NCBI RefSeq assembly: GCF_031764535.1
Contig: NZ_CP134499.1
Span: forward strand, 3,038,001 to 3,102,000
From: Pseudomonas sp. SG20056
GTDB taxonomy: Bacteria; Pseudomonadota; Gammaproteobacteria; Pseudomonadales; Pseudomonadaceae
Length of the DNA: 64,000 bases
Direction of reading: 5' to 3'
Shown here: piece after piece, positions 1 through 10,619 of the stretch
Layout of the letters: each line of letters starts with the position of its first letter
Numbering within the stretch: the stretch's first letter is position 1
Translations under genes and position numbers: made by a program
Notes under the pieces: generated by a model
Told to the model about the DNA's origin: nothing
The model's database searches: none
Seen by the model: the letters and a program-made list of their open reading frames with translations, nothing else

Positions 1-556
1 GGAGATGAGCGAAACCGCCAACATTCTGCACAACGCCAGCGAACGCAGCCTGGTGCTGATGGACGAAGTCGGCCGCGGCACCAGCACCTTCGACGGTCTG
101 TCGCTGGCCTGGGCCGCTGCCGAACAGCTGGCCAAGCTGCGCGCCTACACGCTGTTCGCCACCCATTACTTCGAGCTGACCGTGCTGCCGGAAAGCCAGC
201 CCATCGTGGCCAACGTGCACCTGAATGCCACCGAGCACAATGAGCGCATCGTGTTCCTCCACCACGTGCTGCCTGGCCCTGCCAGTCAAAGCTATGGTTT
301 GGCGGTAGCGCAACTGGCGGGTGTACCGAATGAGGTGATCCTGCGTGCCCGCGAGCACCTGGCACGCCTGGAAACCACCAGCCTGCCCCATGAACTGCCG
401 CCGACGCAGCCTGGTCAGACGGCGGCTCCGATGCAGAGCGATATGTTCGCCAGCCTGCCGCACCCGCTGCAGGAGGAATTACGCAAGATCAACCCGGATG
501 ATCTGACTCCGCGTAAAGCGCTGGAACTGTTATATACATGGAAGACACGCTTCTAA
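1..556 (+). CDS. mutS: DNA mismatch repair ATPase MutS, C-terminal part (5' end outside window)
   Basis: This is the carboxy-terminal part of MutS, which recognises mismatches and recruits MutL. The reading frame is open from the first bases of the window (codon at 2-4), so the start codon lies upstream and the gene is cut by the window edge, not broken. The visible part holds the Walker B segment and signature of the ABC-type ATPase ([16 protein letters not shown], encoded near 50-100), the switch histidine region ([10 protein letters not shown]) and the C-terminal tail ending [14 protein letters not shown] hairpin followed by a T run lies just after the stop. The family is recognised from these ATPase motifs; the neighbour fdxA matches the usual Pseudomonas order. 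Confidence 0.95.
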   Translation, partial: EMSETANILHNASERSLVLMDEVGRGTSTFDGLSLAWAAAEQLAKLRAYTLFATHYFELTVLPESQPIVANVHLNATEHNERIVFLHHVLPGPASQSYGLAVAQLAGVPNEVILRAREHLARLETTSLPHELPPTQPGQTAAPMQSDMFASLPHPLQEELRKINPDDLTPRKALELLYTWKTRF

Positions 557-563
557 CGCTATT

Positions 564-596
564 GCGCGCGAACTGTTAGAATCTCGCGCATTTTTA
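564..596 (+). terminator. Probable intrinsic terminator after mutS
   Basis: The arms gcgcga (566-571) and tcgcgc (584-589) can pair, and the right arm is followed by a run of T. It starts 10 bases after the mutS stop. The stem is short (6 bp) and the loop is 12 bases, so this is a moderate call. Confidence 0.5.
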
Positions 597-637
597 TGAC
601 TGCCCGACTTAAAGCCTGAGCCGTGGCCATTACCCCT

Positions 638-671
638 AGCCTGCTGAAACCCGCATAGAACGGGGCAGGCT
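638..671 (+). promoter_or_regulatory. Inverted repeat in the fdxA leader
   Basis: AGCCTGC (638-644) pairs with GCAGGCT (665-671), and inside it CCCG (650-653) pairs with CGGG (661-664). The structure ends about 10 bases before the fdxA Shine-Dalgarno sequence (GGAGAG, near 681). It has no T run, so it is either a leader RNA hairpin or a protein-binding dyad. Its function is not known. Confidence 0.4.
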
Positions 672-694
672 GGCGCCCGAGGAGAGAATCAGAA

Positions 695-1018
695 ATGACC
701 TTCGTCGTTACCGACAACTGCGTCAAATGCAAATACACCGACTGCGTAGAAGTCTGCCCGGTGGACTGCTTCTACGAAGGCCCGAACTTCCTGGTGATCC
801 ACCCGGACGAGTGCATCGATTGCGCACTCTGCGAGCCTGAGTGTCCTGCACAAGCCATCTTCTCCGAAGATGAGGTGCCGGAAGATCAGCAGGAATACAT
901 CGAACTGAACGCTGATCTGGCCGAAGTCTGGCCGAACATCACCGAGAAGAAAGAGTCCCTGCCGGACGCTGAAGAGTGGGATGGCGTGAAGGACAAGCTG
1001 CAGTATCTGGAGCGCTAG
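695..1018 (+). CDS. fdxA: 7Fe-8S ferredoxin FdxA
   Basis: This 107-residue ferredoxin carries one [3Fe-4S] and one [4Fe-4S] cluster and is a soluble electron carrier. By comparison with Azotobacter ferredoxin I, which it closely resembles from memory, Cys9, Cys17 and Cys50 would bind the 3Fe cluster, and Cys21, Cys40, Cys43 and Cys46 the 4Fe cluster. The typical C-terminal tail (WPNITEKK, then [11 protein letters not shown]) is present and the length is normal for the family. A strong GGAGAG ribosome site precedes the ATG. It is a single gene, with a terminator on each side. Its position between mutS and rsmZ/rpoS is characteristic of Pseudomonas. Confidence 0.96.
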   Translation: MTFVVTDNCVKCKYTDCVEVCPVDCFYEGPNFLVIHPDECIDCALCEPECPAQAIFSEDEVPEDQQEYIELNADLAEVWPNITEKKESLPDAEEWDGVKDKLQYLER

Positions 1019-1041
1019 TACTTAGCTGCGCTTGCTGCACA

Positions 1042-1066
1042 AAAAACCCGCCTTGCGCGGGTTTTT
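1042..1066 (+). terminator. Intrinsic terminator after fdxA
   Basis: The sequence aaaaacccgc (1042-1051) pairs with gcgggttttt (1057-1066) around a 5-base loop, giving a GC stem flanked by A and T runs. It can work in both directions, so it would also stop any read-through leaving rsmZ. Confidence 0.9.
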
Positions 1067-1143
1067 ACTTTTCTGCAGGTCCGAAATTGCCTGAAGCCAG
1101 GCCGCAGAGTGATCTGCAAACGATAGACACAAAAAACGCAGGC

Positions 1144-1169
1144 AAAAAAAGGGGCGACTCGCGTCGCCC
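1144..1169 (-). terminator. rsmZ intrinsic terminator
   Basis: On the minus strand GGGCGAC-GCGA-GTCGCCC (1152-1169) is followed by seven T (1150-1144). It shares an 18-base identical stretch with the eno terminator near 11626-11643. Confidence 0.93.
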
Positions 1170-1276
1170 ACTCTTTTGTCCCTAGTCCCTGTATTTCCCA
1201 GCTCATCATCCTGATGAATCGCGTCTTGCGATGTCCTGATTGTCTTCCTGACAACCTGTGCTTGTCCCTGAGCACA
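1144..1276 (-). ncRNA. rsmZ: RsmZ-type small RNA that sequesters RsmA/CsrA
   Basis: Read on the minus strand, this transcript of about 133 nt holds seven GGA motifs, several shown in hairpin loops: TGTGCT-CAGGGAC-AAGCACA at the 5' end (GGA in the loop), TTGTC-AGGAA-GACAA and TCATC-AGGAT-GATGA, plus single-stranded AGGGA copies near 1175-1190. Loop AGGA is the known binding site of RsmA/RsmE proteins. The RNA would titrate them and relieve translational repression. It ends in a GC hairpin with a T run. A TAGTAT -10 box is at 1283-1288 and a perfect GacA upstream site lies about 170 bp before the proposed start. Location between fdxA and rpoS is the classic rsmZ locus. The exact 5' end is inferred. 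Confidence 0.93.
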
Positions 1277-1282
1277 GGTGTA

Positions 1283-1288
1283 ATACTA
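1283..1288 (-). promoter_or_regulatory. rsmZ -10 box
   Basis: TAGTAT on the minus strand lies about 7 bases before the inferred rsmZ start. No good -35 is seen, which fits an activator-dependent (GacA) promoter. Confidence 0.6.
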
Positions 1289-1438
1289 GCGATTTCCGCC
1301 CTCTGAACAAGCGCTGAAAACGCCACACGGATGGCATTCAGCCCTCCTTATAAAAAACAAATATCTTTTAAAAACAGCAACTTAAAACAAACAAGAGCAC
1401 TTCACCCGCCGTATTCCGCACCAATGGCTTACGCACCC

Positions 1439-1456
1439 TGTAAGCAATGGCTTACA
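1439..1456 (-). promoter_or_regulatory. GacA upstream activating site (UAS) of rsmZ
   Basis: TGTAAGCAATGGCTTACA is an exact match to the palindromic GacA consensus TGTAAG-N6-CTTACA. Its centre is about 170 bp upstream of the inferred rsmZ start, as known for other pseudomonads. An 11-base direct repeat (caatggcttac at 1422-1432 and 1445-1455) overlaps it, giving a second half-site. The DNA between UAS and promoter (about 1345-1400) is very AT-rich. Confidence 0.93.
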
Positions 1457-1546
1457 TAGGCACGCACAAAACTCGCCCGCAACAACTTCTGCCGTCATGT
1501 ATTTCTCTCACGAGAGGAGTAGCGAGCATATAACACAAGCACAAAA

Positions 1547-1566
1547 AACCCGGCCAAGGCCGGGTT
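1547..1566 (-). terminator. Terminator of rpoS
   Basis: AACCCGGCC-TT-GGCCGGGTT on the minus strand is followed by TTTT, 20 bases after the rpoS stop codon. Confidence 0.92.
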
Positions 1567-1585
1567 GAGTGTTAACGCATCAAGC

Positions 1586-2596
1586 TCACTGGAATAGCGA
1601 ATCGCTCGACAGACCATTCTTTTCCAGAATCTCCCGCAAACGCTTGAGGGCTTCGACCTGAATCTGCCGAACGCGCTCACGGGTCAGGCCGATTTCCTGG
1701 CCAACTTCTTCCAAAGTGCAGCTTTCATGACCACGCAAACCGAAGCGGCGAATCACCACCTCACGCTGCTTGTCGGTCAGTTCAGACAGCCACTGGTCGA
1801 TGCTCTGCGACAGATCATCATCCTGCAGCAACTCGCAGGGATCGGTCGGACGATCATCGGTCAGGGTATCGAGCAGGGTTTTGTCCGAATCCTGGCCCAG
1901 TGAAACATCCACCGAGGAAACACGCTCATTCAGACCGAGCATGCGTTTAACTTCGCCCACCGGTTTTTCCAGCAGGTTGGCAATTTCTTCTGCCGACGGC
2001 TCATGGTCGAGCTTCTGGGTCAATTCGCGAGCTGCACGCAGGTAGACGTTGAGCTCTTTGACCACATGAATGGGTAAACGAATGGTACGGGTCTGATTCA
2101 TGATCGCCCGTTCGATGGTCTGACGGATCCACCAGGTGGCATAGGTCGAAAAACGGAAACCGCGCTCAGGGTCGAATTTCTCCACGGCGCGAATCAGACC
2201 GAGGTTGCCCTCTTCAATCAGATCCAGCAGGGACAAGCCGCGATTGACGTAACGACGAGCGATCTTCACCACTAAGCGCAGGTTGCTTTCGATCATGCGC
2301 TTGCGGCCAGCAGGGTCGCCCTTCTGCGCCAGGCGAGCGAAGAACACTTCTTCTTCAGGAGTCAGGAGAGGGGAAAAGCCGATTTCGTTGAGGTACAGCT
2401 GAGTGGCGTCGAGCGCACGGGTGTAATCGATGTATTTGTGTTGCTTGCTGCTGGTTGCGGATGCTTTTGCTTTGCTGCGGGAAAGTGGCGGTTGCGCTTC
2501 TTCGTCTGAATCATCGTCAAGGACAATAGCGGGCTCCATCAGGAGCACTTCATCATCGACGTCAAACTCCGGCGCTTCTTTTTTATTGAGAGCCAT
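1586..2596 (-). CDS. rpoS: RNA polymerase sigma factor RpoS (sigma-38)
   Basis: The stationary-phase and general stress sigma factor, 336 residues. An acidic N-terminal stretch (residues 10-40) precedes region 1.2/2 ([19 protein letters not shown], 55-73). The core-binding and -10 recognition region 2 follows ([20 protein letters not shown], 122-141, then [17 protein letters not shown], 149-165). Region 3 is near 180-250, and the region 4 helix-turn-helix, [19 protein letters not shown], is at 295-313. The length is usual for Pseudomonas. It lies downstream of nlpD in the same direction, with a gap of about 105 bp. A PsrA-type palindrome inside nlpD marks the likely main promoter, giving a leader of roughly 375 nt. 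Confidence 0.98.
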   Translation of the reverse strand: MALNKKEAPEFDVDDEVLLMEPAIVLDDDSDEEAQPPLSRSKAKASATSSKQHKYIDYTRALDATQLYLNEIGFSPLLTPEEEVFFARLAQKGDPAGRKRMIESNLRLVVKIARRYVNRGLSLLDLIEEGNLGLIRAVEKFDPERGFRFSTYATWWIRQTIERAIMNQTRTIRLPIHVVKELNVYLRAARELTQKLDHEPSAEEIANLLEKPVGEVKRMLGLNERVSSVDVSLGQDSDKTLLDTLTDDRPTDPCELLQDDDLSQSIDQWLSELTDKQREVVIRRFGLRGHESCTLEEVGQEIGLTRERVRQIQVEALKRLREILEKNGLSSDSLFQ

Positions 2597-2701
2597 TTTT
2601 GTTATTCCTTGCTGAGTTCGACAGCAAGCCCTAGCGTGACCAAGTCCCTGGTTACACCAAAGCCTGTCCCTCCCACGTGGTGGAGACAGGCCAGCGCTAG
2701 A

Positions 2702-3565
2702 TCAACGTCGCGGCAGGTATTGCAGCGGGTCTACAGGTTTACCTTGGCGGCGCACTTCAAAATGCAACTTCACCCGGTCGGTTCCTGTGGAACCCATCTC
2801 GGCAATTTTCTGCCCGGCTTTGACCTGTTGCCCCTCCTGCACCAACAGCCTGCGGTTGTGACCGTAGGCGCTTACGTAGGTATCGCTATGTTTGATGATC
2901 ACTAATTCGCCGTAGCCCCGTAAACCACTCCCGGCGTAGACCACTGAACCATCAGACGCAGCTAAAACAGGCTGGCCCAATTCTCCGCCGATATCAATGC
3001 CTTTATTCAAACTGCCGTTTGAGGAAAAACGCCCGATAACCGGCCCATTGGAAGGCCACAACCAACCCGATGCAGAGCGCTGCGTCGGCGGTAACGCGGT
3101 GACGCTTGGAGCGGTTTTCACCGGTGCCGGCGGTTGGGTTTGCAAGGGTTTGGTTTGAATGGGTGTACTCGGGCGGCCGGGCGGAGGCGTGCTGACCACA
3201 GGAGCGGTCGCCACTACAGGCGGGCGACTGGCAGACTGCCCATCAAAGCGGATGATCTGACCAACGCGGATCAGGTAAGGCGGTGCAATGCCATTGCGTG
3301 CCGCCAGCGCTTTCCAATCCCAGCCATAACGGAATGCAATCGAGTACAGCGTATCGCCACGCTGCACCTGATATTGGCCACTGCTGACCGGCTGGCGCTG
3401 CGGTGCCTGAGTACCGCCGCCCTGGGTACGGTCAACCACCTTGACGCCACCCGGAGGCGGGCTTGCACAGGCGCTGAGCAACGCACCGAGAACAAGACCA
3501 CTCAACAGGGTACGAGCACTGCTGGCGCGAATCGGCAATTGAATGGCTGTGAAACTCACCTGCAT
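2702..3565 (-). CDS. nlpD: NlpD-type lipoprotein, activator of cell-wall amidases
   Basis: An envelope lipoprotein of 287 residues with a lipobox ending in Cys33 (LLSAC), a LysM peptidoglycan-binding domain at about 65-108 (QVQRGDTLYSIAFRYG) and a C-terminal LytM/M23 domain at about 180-283. The first metal-ligand position is Asn188 (NKGIDIG) where an active enzyme has His, although YGH (236) and LHFE (268) remain. The domain is therefore probably not a working peptidase. This fits NlpD proteins, which stimulate amidases such as AmiC during septum splitting. The 3' part of the gene carries the rpoS promoter region. Confidence 0.95.
   Translation of the reverse strand: MQVSFTAIQLPIRASSARTLLSGLVLGALLSACASPPPGGVKVVDRTQGGGTQAPQRQPVSSGQYQVQRGDTLYSIAFRYGWDWKALAARNGIAPPYLIRVGQIIRFDGQSASRPPVVATAPVVSTPPPGRPSTPIQTKPLQTQPPAPVKTAPSVTALPPTQRSASGWLWPSNGPVIGRFSSNGSLNKGIDIGGELGQPVLAASDGSVVYAGSGLRGYGELVIIKHSDTYVSAYGHNRRLLVQEGQQVKAGQKIAEMGSTGTDRVKLHFEVRRQGKPVDPLQYLPRR
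3008..3021 (-). promoter_or_regulatory. PsrA-type operator for rpoS, inside nlpD
   Basis: CAAACTGCCGTTTG is a perfect palindrome matching the reported PsrA motif (C/G)AAAC-N2-4-GTTT(G/C). It lies 412-425 bp upstream of the rpoS start codon, just upstream of where the long rpoS leader is expected to begin. PsrA is a fatty-acid-responsive TetR regulator that activates rpoS in pseudomonads. The motif is seen; its use here is inferred. Confidence 0.75.
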
Positions 3566-3615
3566 CCCCCTCGGGCAAAACTGCTTACATCTAACTGGCG
3601 TGCATTGTGCCGCAA

Positions 3616-4554
3616 TTATCGGTTATCACCAGCGCTTTGCGGATTACGCCCGGCCAGCCACTCCAGGCCCAGCACCAGCAGAATGCCGGCAATCGCCAGA
3701 GCAACGGCCAGCAGCAACTGTGGGTCCTGACCGCTGATTTCAGCGAATTGTTGAGGCCAGAGATTGGCTTGCAACAGCGGCACCTGCTCACCACGGCTAT
3801 CGGCACGCCAGGTCAGGGTTTCCTTCCAGGGCCAGATCTTGTTCAGCGAACCAATCATCAGCCCAGTGAGAAACGCCAGGGTCAGGTCACGCCAGCGCGC
3901 TAGCAACCAACGCAAAATTCCGGCGAAGCTAACAATGCCCACCAGGCAACCGCTGACAAAAATCAGCAGCACAGTAATATCCAGGCCCTTCACCGCCGTC
4001 AGCACAAAGCTGTACAGGCCCAGCAACACCAGAATAAAGCTGCCGGAAATACCGGGCAGAATCATCGCGCAGATAGCGATAGCACCGGCGAAGAACAGGC
4101 TCAACGGGTCATGCCCCAACTGCAGCGGCGAAGCCACGGTAATCCAGTAGGCGAATGCCGCTCCTAGCACCAAACTGGCAACCCGCGTCCAGTTCCAACG
4201 CTGGACTTCGCGTACCACTAGGTGCGTGGAAACCAGAATCAAACCGAAGAAGAACGACCAGACCGGGATCGGCTGCTCATCCAGCAGGTAGGTGATCAAA
4301 CGAGCGAGGCTCAGGACACTGGTCATGATGCCCAGCAGCAGCACCAGCAAAAATGTCGCATTGGCAGCCTTCCAGGCCTCGACGATACGCCCGCGCAGAA
4401 ATAGCCCTAGCGCTACCGGCACGCTGGCAATCGAGCGCAGCAGCTCGTCGTAAATACCGGTAATAAAAGCCACGGTGCCGCCGGATACGCCGGGCACAAC
4501 GTCCGCAGCGCCCATGGCAATGCCTTTGGCGTACAGCAGGAAATACTTCTTCAT
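3616..4554 (-). CDS. DUF368 membrane protein (polyprenyl-phosphate transporter family)
   Basis: A polytopic inner-membrane protein of about 312 residues with many hydrophobic segments. It has two related glycine-rich motifs, DVVPGVSGGT (18-27) and ILPGISGS (165-172), in the two halves, suggesting an internal duplication. DUF368 proteins (PopT) have been reported as recyclers of undecaprenyl phosphate across the membrane. That role is taken from the family, not shown here. I chose the ATG at 4554 with GGA upstream; a TTG at 4572 would add six residues. It lies between nlpD and pcm, a position I do not recall for P. aeruginosa. Confidence 0.85.
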   Translation of the reverse strand: MKKYFLLYAKGIAMGAADVVPGVSGGTVAFITGIYDELLRSIASVPVALGLFLRGRIVEAWKAANATFLLVLLLGIMTSVLSLARLITYLLDEQPIPVWSFFFGLILVSTHLVVREVQRWNWTRVASLVLGAAFAYWITVASPLQLGHDPLSLFFAGAIAICAMILPGISGSFILVLLGLYSFVLTAVKGLDITVLLIFVSGCLVGIVSFAGILRWLLARWRDLTLAFLTGLMIGSLNKIWPWKETLTWRADSRGEQVPLLQANLWPQQFAEISGQDPQLLLAVALAIAGILLVLGLEWLAGRNPQSAGDNR

Positions 4555-4577
4555 CGGTTCATCCGTAAACAATCGAG

Positions 4578-5258
4578 TCAGGCCAGGGGCCCGTTAAGCA
4601 AGGGCACAAAGCGCACCGCATCCAGCACATGACGGGAGAAGCCATCGTCTTCACGGACGATCAGCAACAGCTCCTGTACATCGCCTGCACCGACAGGAAT
4701 CACCAGACGCCCGCCCGGAGCCAGCTGATCGAGCAACGCCTGCGGCACATTGGCCGCCGCTGCGGTGACGATGATGCCGTTGTACGGCCCCAGAGCATTC
4801 CAGCCTTCCCAGCCGTCACCCCAGCGGAATACCACATTGCGCAGATTGAGCTGAGTCAGGCGCTCCTTGGCCTTGTCTTGCAGGCTCTGGATGCGCTCGA
4901 CACTGAACACCCGCTCCACCAGCTGCGCCAGAATCGCGGTCTGATAGCCCGAGCCGGTGCCGATCTCCAGCACCTTGTCCAAGGGACCTGCCGCCAGCAG
5001 CAGCTCGCTCATGCGCGCGACCATATAGGGCTGCGAGATGGTCTGGTTGTTGCCGATTGGCAGAGCGGTGTCTTCGTAGGCGCGATGGGCAAGGGCCTCA
5101 TCGACAAACAGATGACGCGGCGTGCGGCGAATGGTTTCCAGCACATGGGCGTTGGACAACCCTTCCTCGTACAGCCGCTGAATCAGCCGCTCGCGGGTAC
5201 GCTGCGAGGTCATGCCAATACCGCGATGGTGCAGCTCGTCCTGTTCACGGCGGATCAC
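4578..5258 (-). CDS. pcm: Protein-L-isoaspartate O-methyltransferase
   Basis: Repairs aged proteins by methylating L-isoaspartyl residues with S-adenosylmethionine. The SAM-binding motif I is [12 protein letters not shown] (97-108), preceded by [13 protein letters not shown] (71-83), and the C-terminal [10 protein letters not shown] is typical. The chosen GTG start overlaps the surE stop by four bases (GTGA) and has an excellent GGAGGGG ribosome site about five bases upstream, giving 226 residues. An internal ATG at 5213 would give 211 residues, the more usual length, but has no visible ribosome site. The gene follows surE in the rpoS-nlpD stress cluster. Confidence 0.95.
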   Translation of the reverse strand: MIRREQDELHHRGIGMTSQRTRERLIQRLYEEGLSNAHVLETIRRTPRHLFVDEALAHRAYEDTALPIGNNQTISQPYMVARMSELLLAAGPLDKVLEIGTGSGYQTAILAQLVERVFSVERIQSLQDKAKERLTQLNLRNVVFRWGDGWEGWNALGPYNGIIVTAAAANVPQALLDQLAPGGRLVIPVGAGDVQELLLIVREDDGFSRHVLDAVRFVPLLNGPLA

Positions 5259-6004
5259 AGCAGCCCCTCCAACCAGGGCTGCAGGCTGTTGAAGCCATCA
5301 GCAAAGGTACGGTCCAGCTGCAGCGGGGTGACCGAGACATAGCCCTGCATTACCGCATGGAAATCCGTGCCGGGACCGCCATCTTCGGCATCACCGGCCA
5401 CCGAGATCCAATAGCCTTCCTTGCCGCGCGGATTGACCACCTTCACCGGTGCAGCAGCACGAGCACGATGGCCCAGGCGGGTCAGCTGAATGCCGCGAAT
5501 ATGCTCCAGCGGCAGGTTAGGGATATTCACATTGAGCACAGTGCGCGGCGGCAGATCGAGCTGCTCATGCGCCTCGACCAGCTTGCGGGCGAAATAGGCT
5601 GCGGTGGCCAGGTTATCCGGCATGCGCGAAAGCAGAGAAAAGGCAAACGCCGGCCGGGCCAGAAAGCGCCCTTCCAGCGCAGCGGCCACTGTGCCGGAAT
5701 ACAGCACGTCATCGCCCAGATTGGCGCCCAGGTTGATGCCGGACACCACCAGATCCGCGACCTGCGGCAGCAGGCCGTTGAGGCCCAGGTGCACGCAATC
5801 GGTCGGCGTACCGTTCAGGCTGATATAGCCATTGGGCAGCGTGGTCGGGTGCAGCGGGCGGTCGAGAGTCAGCGAGCTGCTCGCGCCGCTCTTGTCCTGA
5901 TCGGGGGCAATCACCGTGCACTCGGCATAGTCGGCCAGCGCCGCATGCAGCGCAGCCAGGCCTGGCGCAGCAACGCCGTCATCATTGGAAATCAGAATAC
6001 GCAT
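5255..6004 (-). CDS. surE: 5'/3'-nucleotidase SurE
   Basis: Metal-dependent nucleoside monophosphatase linked to stationary-phase survival. The N-terminal ILISNDDGV supplies metal ligands Asp8 and Asp9. Ser39 and Asn91 ([19 protein letters not shown], 87-105) complete the site expected for the family. The 249-residue length is normal. The 5' end overlaps the 3' end of truD by 13 bp and the 3' end overlaps pcm by 4 bp, so translation of truD, surE and pcm is likely coupled. Confidence 0.97.
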   Translation of the reverse strand: MRILISNDDGVAAPGLAALHAALADYAECTVIAPDQDKSGASSSLTLDRPLHPTTLPNGYISLNGTPTDCVHLGLNGLLPQVADLVVSGINLGANLGDDVLYSGTVAAALEGRFLARPAFAFSLLSRMPDNLATAAYFARKLVEAHEQLDLPPRTVLNVNIPNLPLEHIRGIQLTRLGHRARAAAPVKVVNPRGKEGYWISVAGDAEDGGPGTDFHAVMQGYVSVTPLQLDRTFADGFNSLQPWLEGLL

Positions 6005-7050
6005 GGGTTGTCCGTCTGCCCTGCAGGCAACAGATCGACGAGCTCACGCACCAAGACGGTGGCGAAGCATCCAGCCGGCAGGACGAATTCCAGTTGCAGA
6101 ATGTCAGGTTCCGGATAATGCCACGACAGGCCGCCAATGGGGAGGCGCAGGATACGCCGTTCGTGCGTCATGTCTGCTTCTGCCAACCAGTCGACCAGAA
6201 CGCTTTCGCGTGCGGCCAGATCCTGCTCAAGCGCCTGCGCCACACCGCCGGCGCTGGAGACACCTGCGCCCCACAACGGGCCCGTTGGGTGCAGATCGAG
6301 AATCGCCAGGCGCGGATCGCTGCACTCCGCCTCGCCGGCCACAAAGAAGCTGCGGCTGTCGGTAAAGGCCAGCAGATCACCAAGCAGCGCCTGATTCCAG
6401 CTGCCGGCTGCTACTCGCGCGGCTAAAACCTGATTGAACAGATAGCTGCGCGCAGCCGAGAGCACTCGCGAGCGCACATTGCGCTTCTCCGGCAGGCTCT
6501 TGTTCGCCGCAAAATGCCGGGCATGGGCGACATTGCCGCCCTCAAAACCAAAACGCTGCAAGCCGTAATAGTTGGGAATGCCCTTGGCAGCGATTTGCGT
6601 CAGGCGCTGATCCAGCACCTCACGATCCGCAGCCAGCTGAGTCAGGCGCAGGGTAAAGCCGTTGGCCGCATGGGCGCCGCGCTGCAGTTTGCGGGTATGC
6701 CGCACCTGCTTGAGGATGCTCAGACTGGCATCTTCGGCGGCGCTCAGGTCTGGGTCAACTTTGCCCGGCAGGTGCAGGCTGAACCACTGACGGGTCAGGG
6801 CCTGACGATCTTTGAGGCCAGCGTAGCTGATCAACTTCAACGGCACGCCGGCGGCACGGGCGATGCGCTTGGCGGCCTCTTCGGTGTTCAGCTCACGCTT
6901 TTCCACCCACAGCCAGAGGTGCTCGCCCTCGCCGGCCAGGGGAATATCCAGCACTTCATCGACCTGAAAGTCCTCCGCCACGGCCTTGAGCACTGCCGTG
7001 CCACAGGGTTCGCCATAGGCGCGCGGGCCTAGCAGTTCAAGCTCGTTCAT
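5992..7050 (-). CDS. truD: tRNA pseudouridine(13) synthase TruD
   Basis: Converts U13 of certain tRNAs to pseudouridine. The catalytic aspartate is Asp81 in the family motif YAGLKDRQA (76-84). The NYYGLQRFG motif in the middle is also typical, and the protein begins with the usual acidic EDFQVDEVL segment (26-34). It has 352 residues, normal for TruD. It overlaps ispF by four bases upstream and surE by 13 downstream. Confidence 0.96.
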   Translation of the reverse strand: MNELELLGPRAYGEPCGTAVLKAVAEDFQVDEVLDIPLAGEGEHLWLWVEKRELNTEEAAKRIARAAGVPLKLISYAGLKDRQALTRQWFSLHLPGKVDPDLSAAEDASLSILKQVRHTRKLQRGAHAANGFTLRLTQLAADREVLDQRLTQIAAKGIPNYYGLQRFGFEGGNVAHARHFAANKSLPEKRNVRSRVLSAARSYLFNQVLAARVAAGSWNQALLGDLLAFTDSRSFFVAGEAECSDPRLAILDLHPTGPLWGAGVSSAGGVAQALEQDLAARESVLVDWLAEADMTHERRILRLPIGGLSWHYPEPDILQLEFVLPAGCFATVLVRELVDLLPAGQTDNPCVF

Positions 7051-7520
7051 CGGGCGACCAACAGCGCAACGGCATGCACGGCAACGCCTTCTTCGCGACC
7101 GGTAAAACCAAGTTTCTCGGTGGTAGTGGCCTTGACGTTGACCTGATCCAGGCCCACCTGCAGGTCTTCGGCAATCCGCGCGCGCATGCTCTCGATATGC
7201 GGCGCCATCTTCGGTGCCTGGGCGACGATGGTGGCGTCGACATTACCGACTTGCCAGCCCTTGGCATGCACCAGACCGAGCACATGGCGCAGCAGCATGC
7301 GGCTGTCAGCGCCCTTGAAGGTCGGATCGGTATCAGGGAAGTGTTTGCCGATATCACCCAACGCGGCCGCGCCGAGTAGAGCATCGCTCAGGGCATGCAG
7401 CAGCACGTCACCATCGGAATGGGCCAACAGGCCGAATTTATGGGGAATCTGCACGCCGCCCAGGGTGATAAAGGAACCCTCACCGAAGCGGTGCACATCG
7501 TAGCCGTGGCCAATACGCAT
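7047..7520 (-). CDS. ispF: 2-C-methyl-D-erythritol 2,4-cyclodiphosphate synthase
   Basis: Fifth step of the MEP isoprenoid pathway. The N-terminal motif [15 protein letters not shown] gives zinc ligands Asp8 and His10, and His42 follows in [16 protein letters not shown]. The C-terminal [14 protein letters not shown] binds the cytidine. I start at the ATG at 7520 (157 residues, the normal length), not at the TTG nine bases upstream. A terminator hairpin lies only 12 bases before the start. Two other MEP genes, ispD and dxr, are in the same window, but ispF and ispD are separated here by the formaldehyde genes. Confidence 0.97.
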   Translation of the reverse strand: MRIGHGYDVHRFGEGSFITLGGVQIPHKFGLLAHSDGDVLLHALSDALLGAAALGDIGKHFPDTDPTFKGADSRMLLRHVLGLVHAKGWQVGNVDATIVAQAPKMAPHIESMRARIAEDLQVGLDQVNVKATTTEKLGFTGREEGVAVHAVALLVAR

Positions 7521-7531
7521 AAGAAACAACG

Positions 7532-7551
7532 CCCTGAAAAAGTCAGGGCGT
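7532..7551 (-). terminator. Terminator of the adhC-fghA operon
   Basis: On the minus strand CGCCCTGA-CTTT-TTCAGGGCG forms a hairpin followed by a T-rich stretch (TTGTTTCTT). It lies after fghA and directly before ispF, separating the two units. Confidence 0.75.
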
Positions 7552-7609
7552 GATTCTAACTGAAAGCTACAGGATCAACCCGGCTAGCTGGCCATCGGTC
7601 AGTAGCGGT

Positions 7610-8455
7610 TCAGCTCAACAACGCCTTGGCGTGATGACGCAGGTGGTCATCGATAAAGCTGGCGATAAAGTAGTAGCTGTGGTCATAGCCCGGCTGCAGC
7701 CGCAAGGTCAGCGGATGACCTGCAGCCTGTGCTGCTGCCTTGAGCGCATCCGGCTTGAGCTGGTTTTCCAGGAAGTCATCACGATCGCCCTGATCCACCA
7801 GAATCGGCAGTTTTTCCGTTGCCTCGGCAAGCAAGGCGCAGGCATCCCATTCGCGCCAGCGTGAGCGCTCGTCGCCCAGGTAACGCGAGAACGCCTTCTC
7901 ACCCCAAGGGCAGTTGCTCGGGTTGCTGATCGGCGCAAAGGCCGACAGCGACTGATAGCGCCCCGGGTTGCGCAACGCACAGACCAGCGCGCCATGCCCG
8001 CCCATGGAGTGGCCACTGATACCGCGCTTGTCGGATACCGGGAAGTTCGCCTCGATCAGCGCCGGCAGTTCCTGCACCACATAGTCGTACATGCGGTAAT
8101 GCCGCGCCCAGGGCTCCTGGGTGGCGTTCAGATAAAAGCCCGCGCCCAGACCGAAATCCCAGGCCTTGTCCGGATCATCCGGCACATCGGCGCCGCGCGG
8201 GCTGGTATCCGGCGCAACGATGATCATCCCCAGTTCGGCCGCCAGCTTGTGCGCGCCGGCTTTCTGCATAAAGTTCTCATCGGTGCAGGTCAGACCGCTC
8301 AGCCAATACAGCACCGGCAATGTACCGCCCTGCTCAGCCTGCGGCGGCAGATACACAGCAAACACCATGTCGCAGCCCAGCACCGCCGAGCGGTGGCGGT
8401 AACGCTTGTGCCATCCACCGGCACTCTTCTGGCAGGAAATATTTTCCAAGGTCAT
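7610..8455 (-). CDS. fghA: S-formylglutathione hydrolase
   Basis: Hydrolyses S-formylglutathione to formate and glutathione, the last step of glutathione-dependent formaldehyde oxidation. It is an esterase-D type alpha/beta hydrolase of 281 residues with nucleophile Ser150 in [10 protein letters not shown]. Family landmarks include [19 protein letters not shown] (49-67), DTSPRG (83-88) and [16 protein letters not shown] near the end, with the catalytic His. It lies 40 bp downstream of adhC and is clearly its partner. P. aeruginosa has the same pair. Confidence 0.96.
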   Translation of the reverse strand: MTLENISCQKSAGGWHKRYRHRSAVLGCDMVFAVYLPPQAEQGGTLPVLYWLSGLTCTDENFMQKAGAHKLAAELGMIIVAPDTSPRGADVPDDPDKAWDFGLGAGFYLNATQEPWARHYRMYDYVVQELPALIEANFPVSDKRGISGHSMGGHGALVCALRNPGRYQSLSAFAPISNPSNCPWGEKAFSRYLGDERSRWREWDACALLAEATEKLPILVDQGDRDDFLENQLKPDALKAAAQAAGHPLTLRLQPGYDHSYYFIASFIDDHLRHHAKALLS

Positions 8456-8495
8456 AAGGCCTCCAGTGAGCGGCCATCACAGCCGCCCAGCGTGA

Positions 8496-10615
<2,120 letters not shown>

Positions 10616-10619
<4 letters not shown>

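Noticed and set aside
1015..1326. Open frame of 103 codons overlapping rsmZ on the minus strand
   Set aside because: It spans the fdxA and rsmZ terminators and the structured RNA. The RNA explains the conserved sequence; the peptide has no sensible features.
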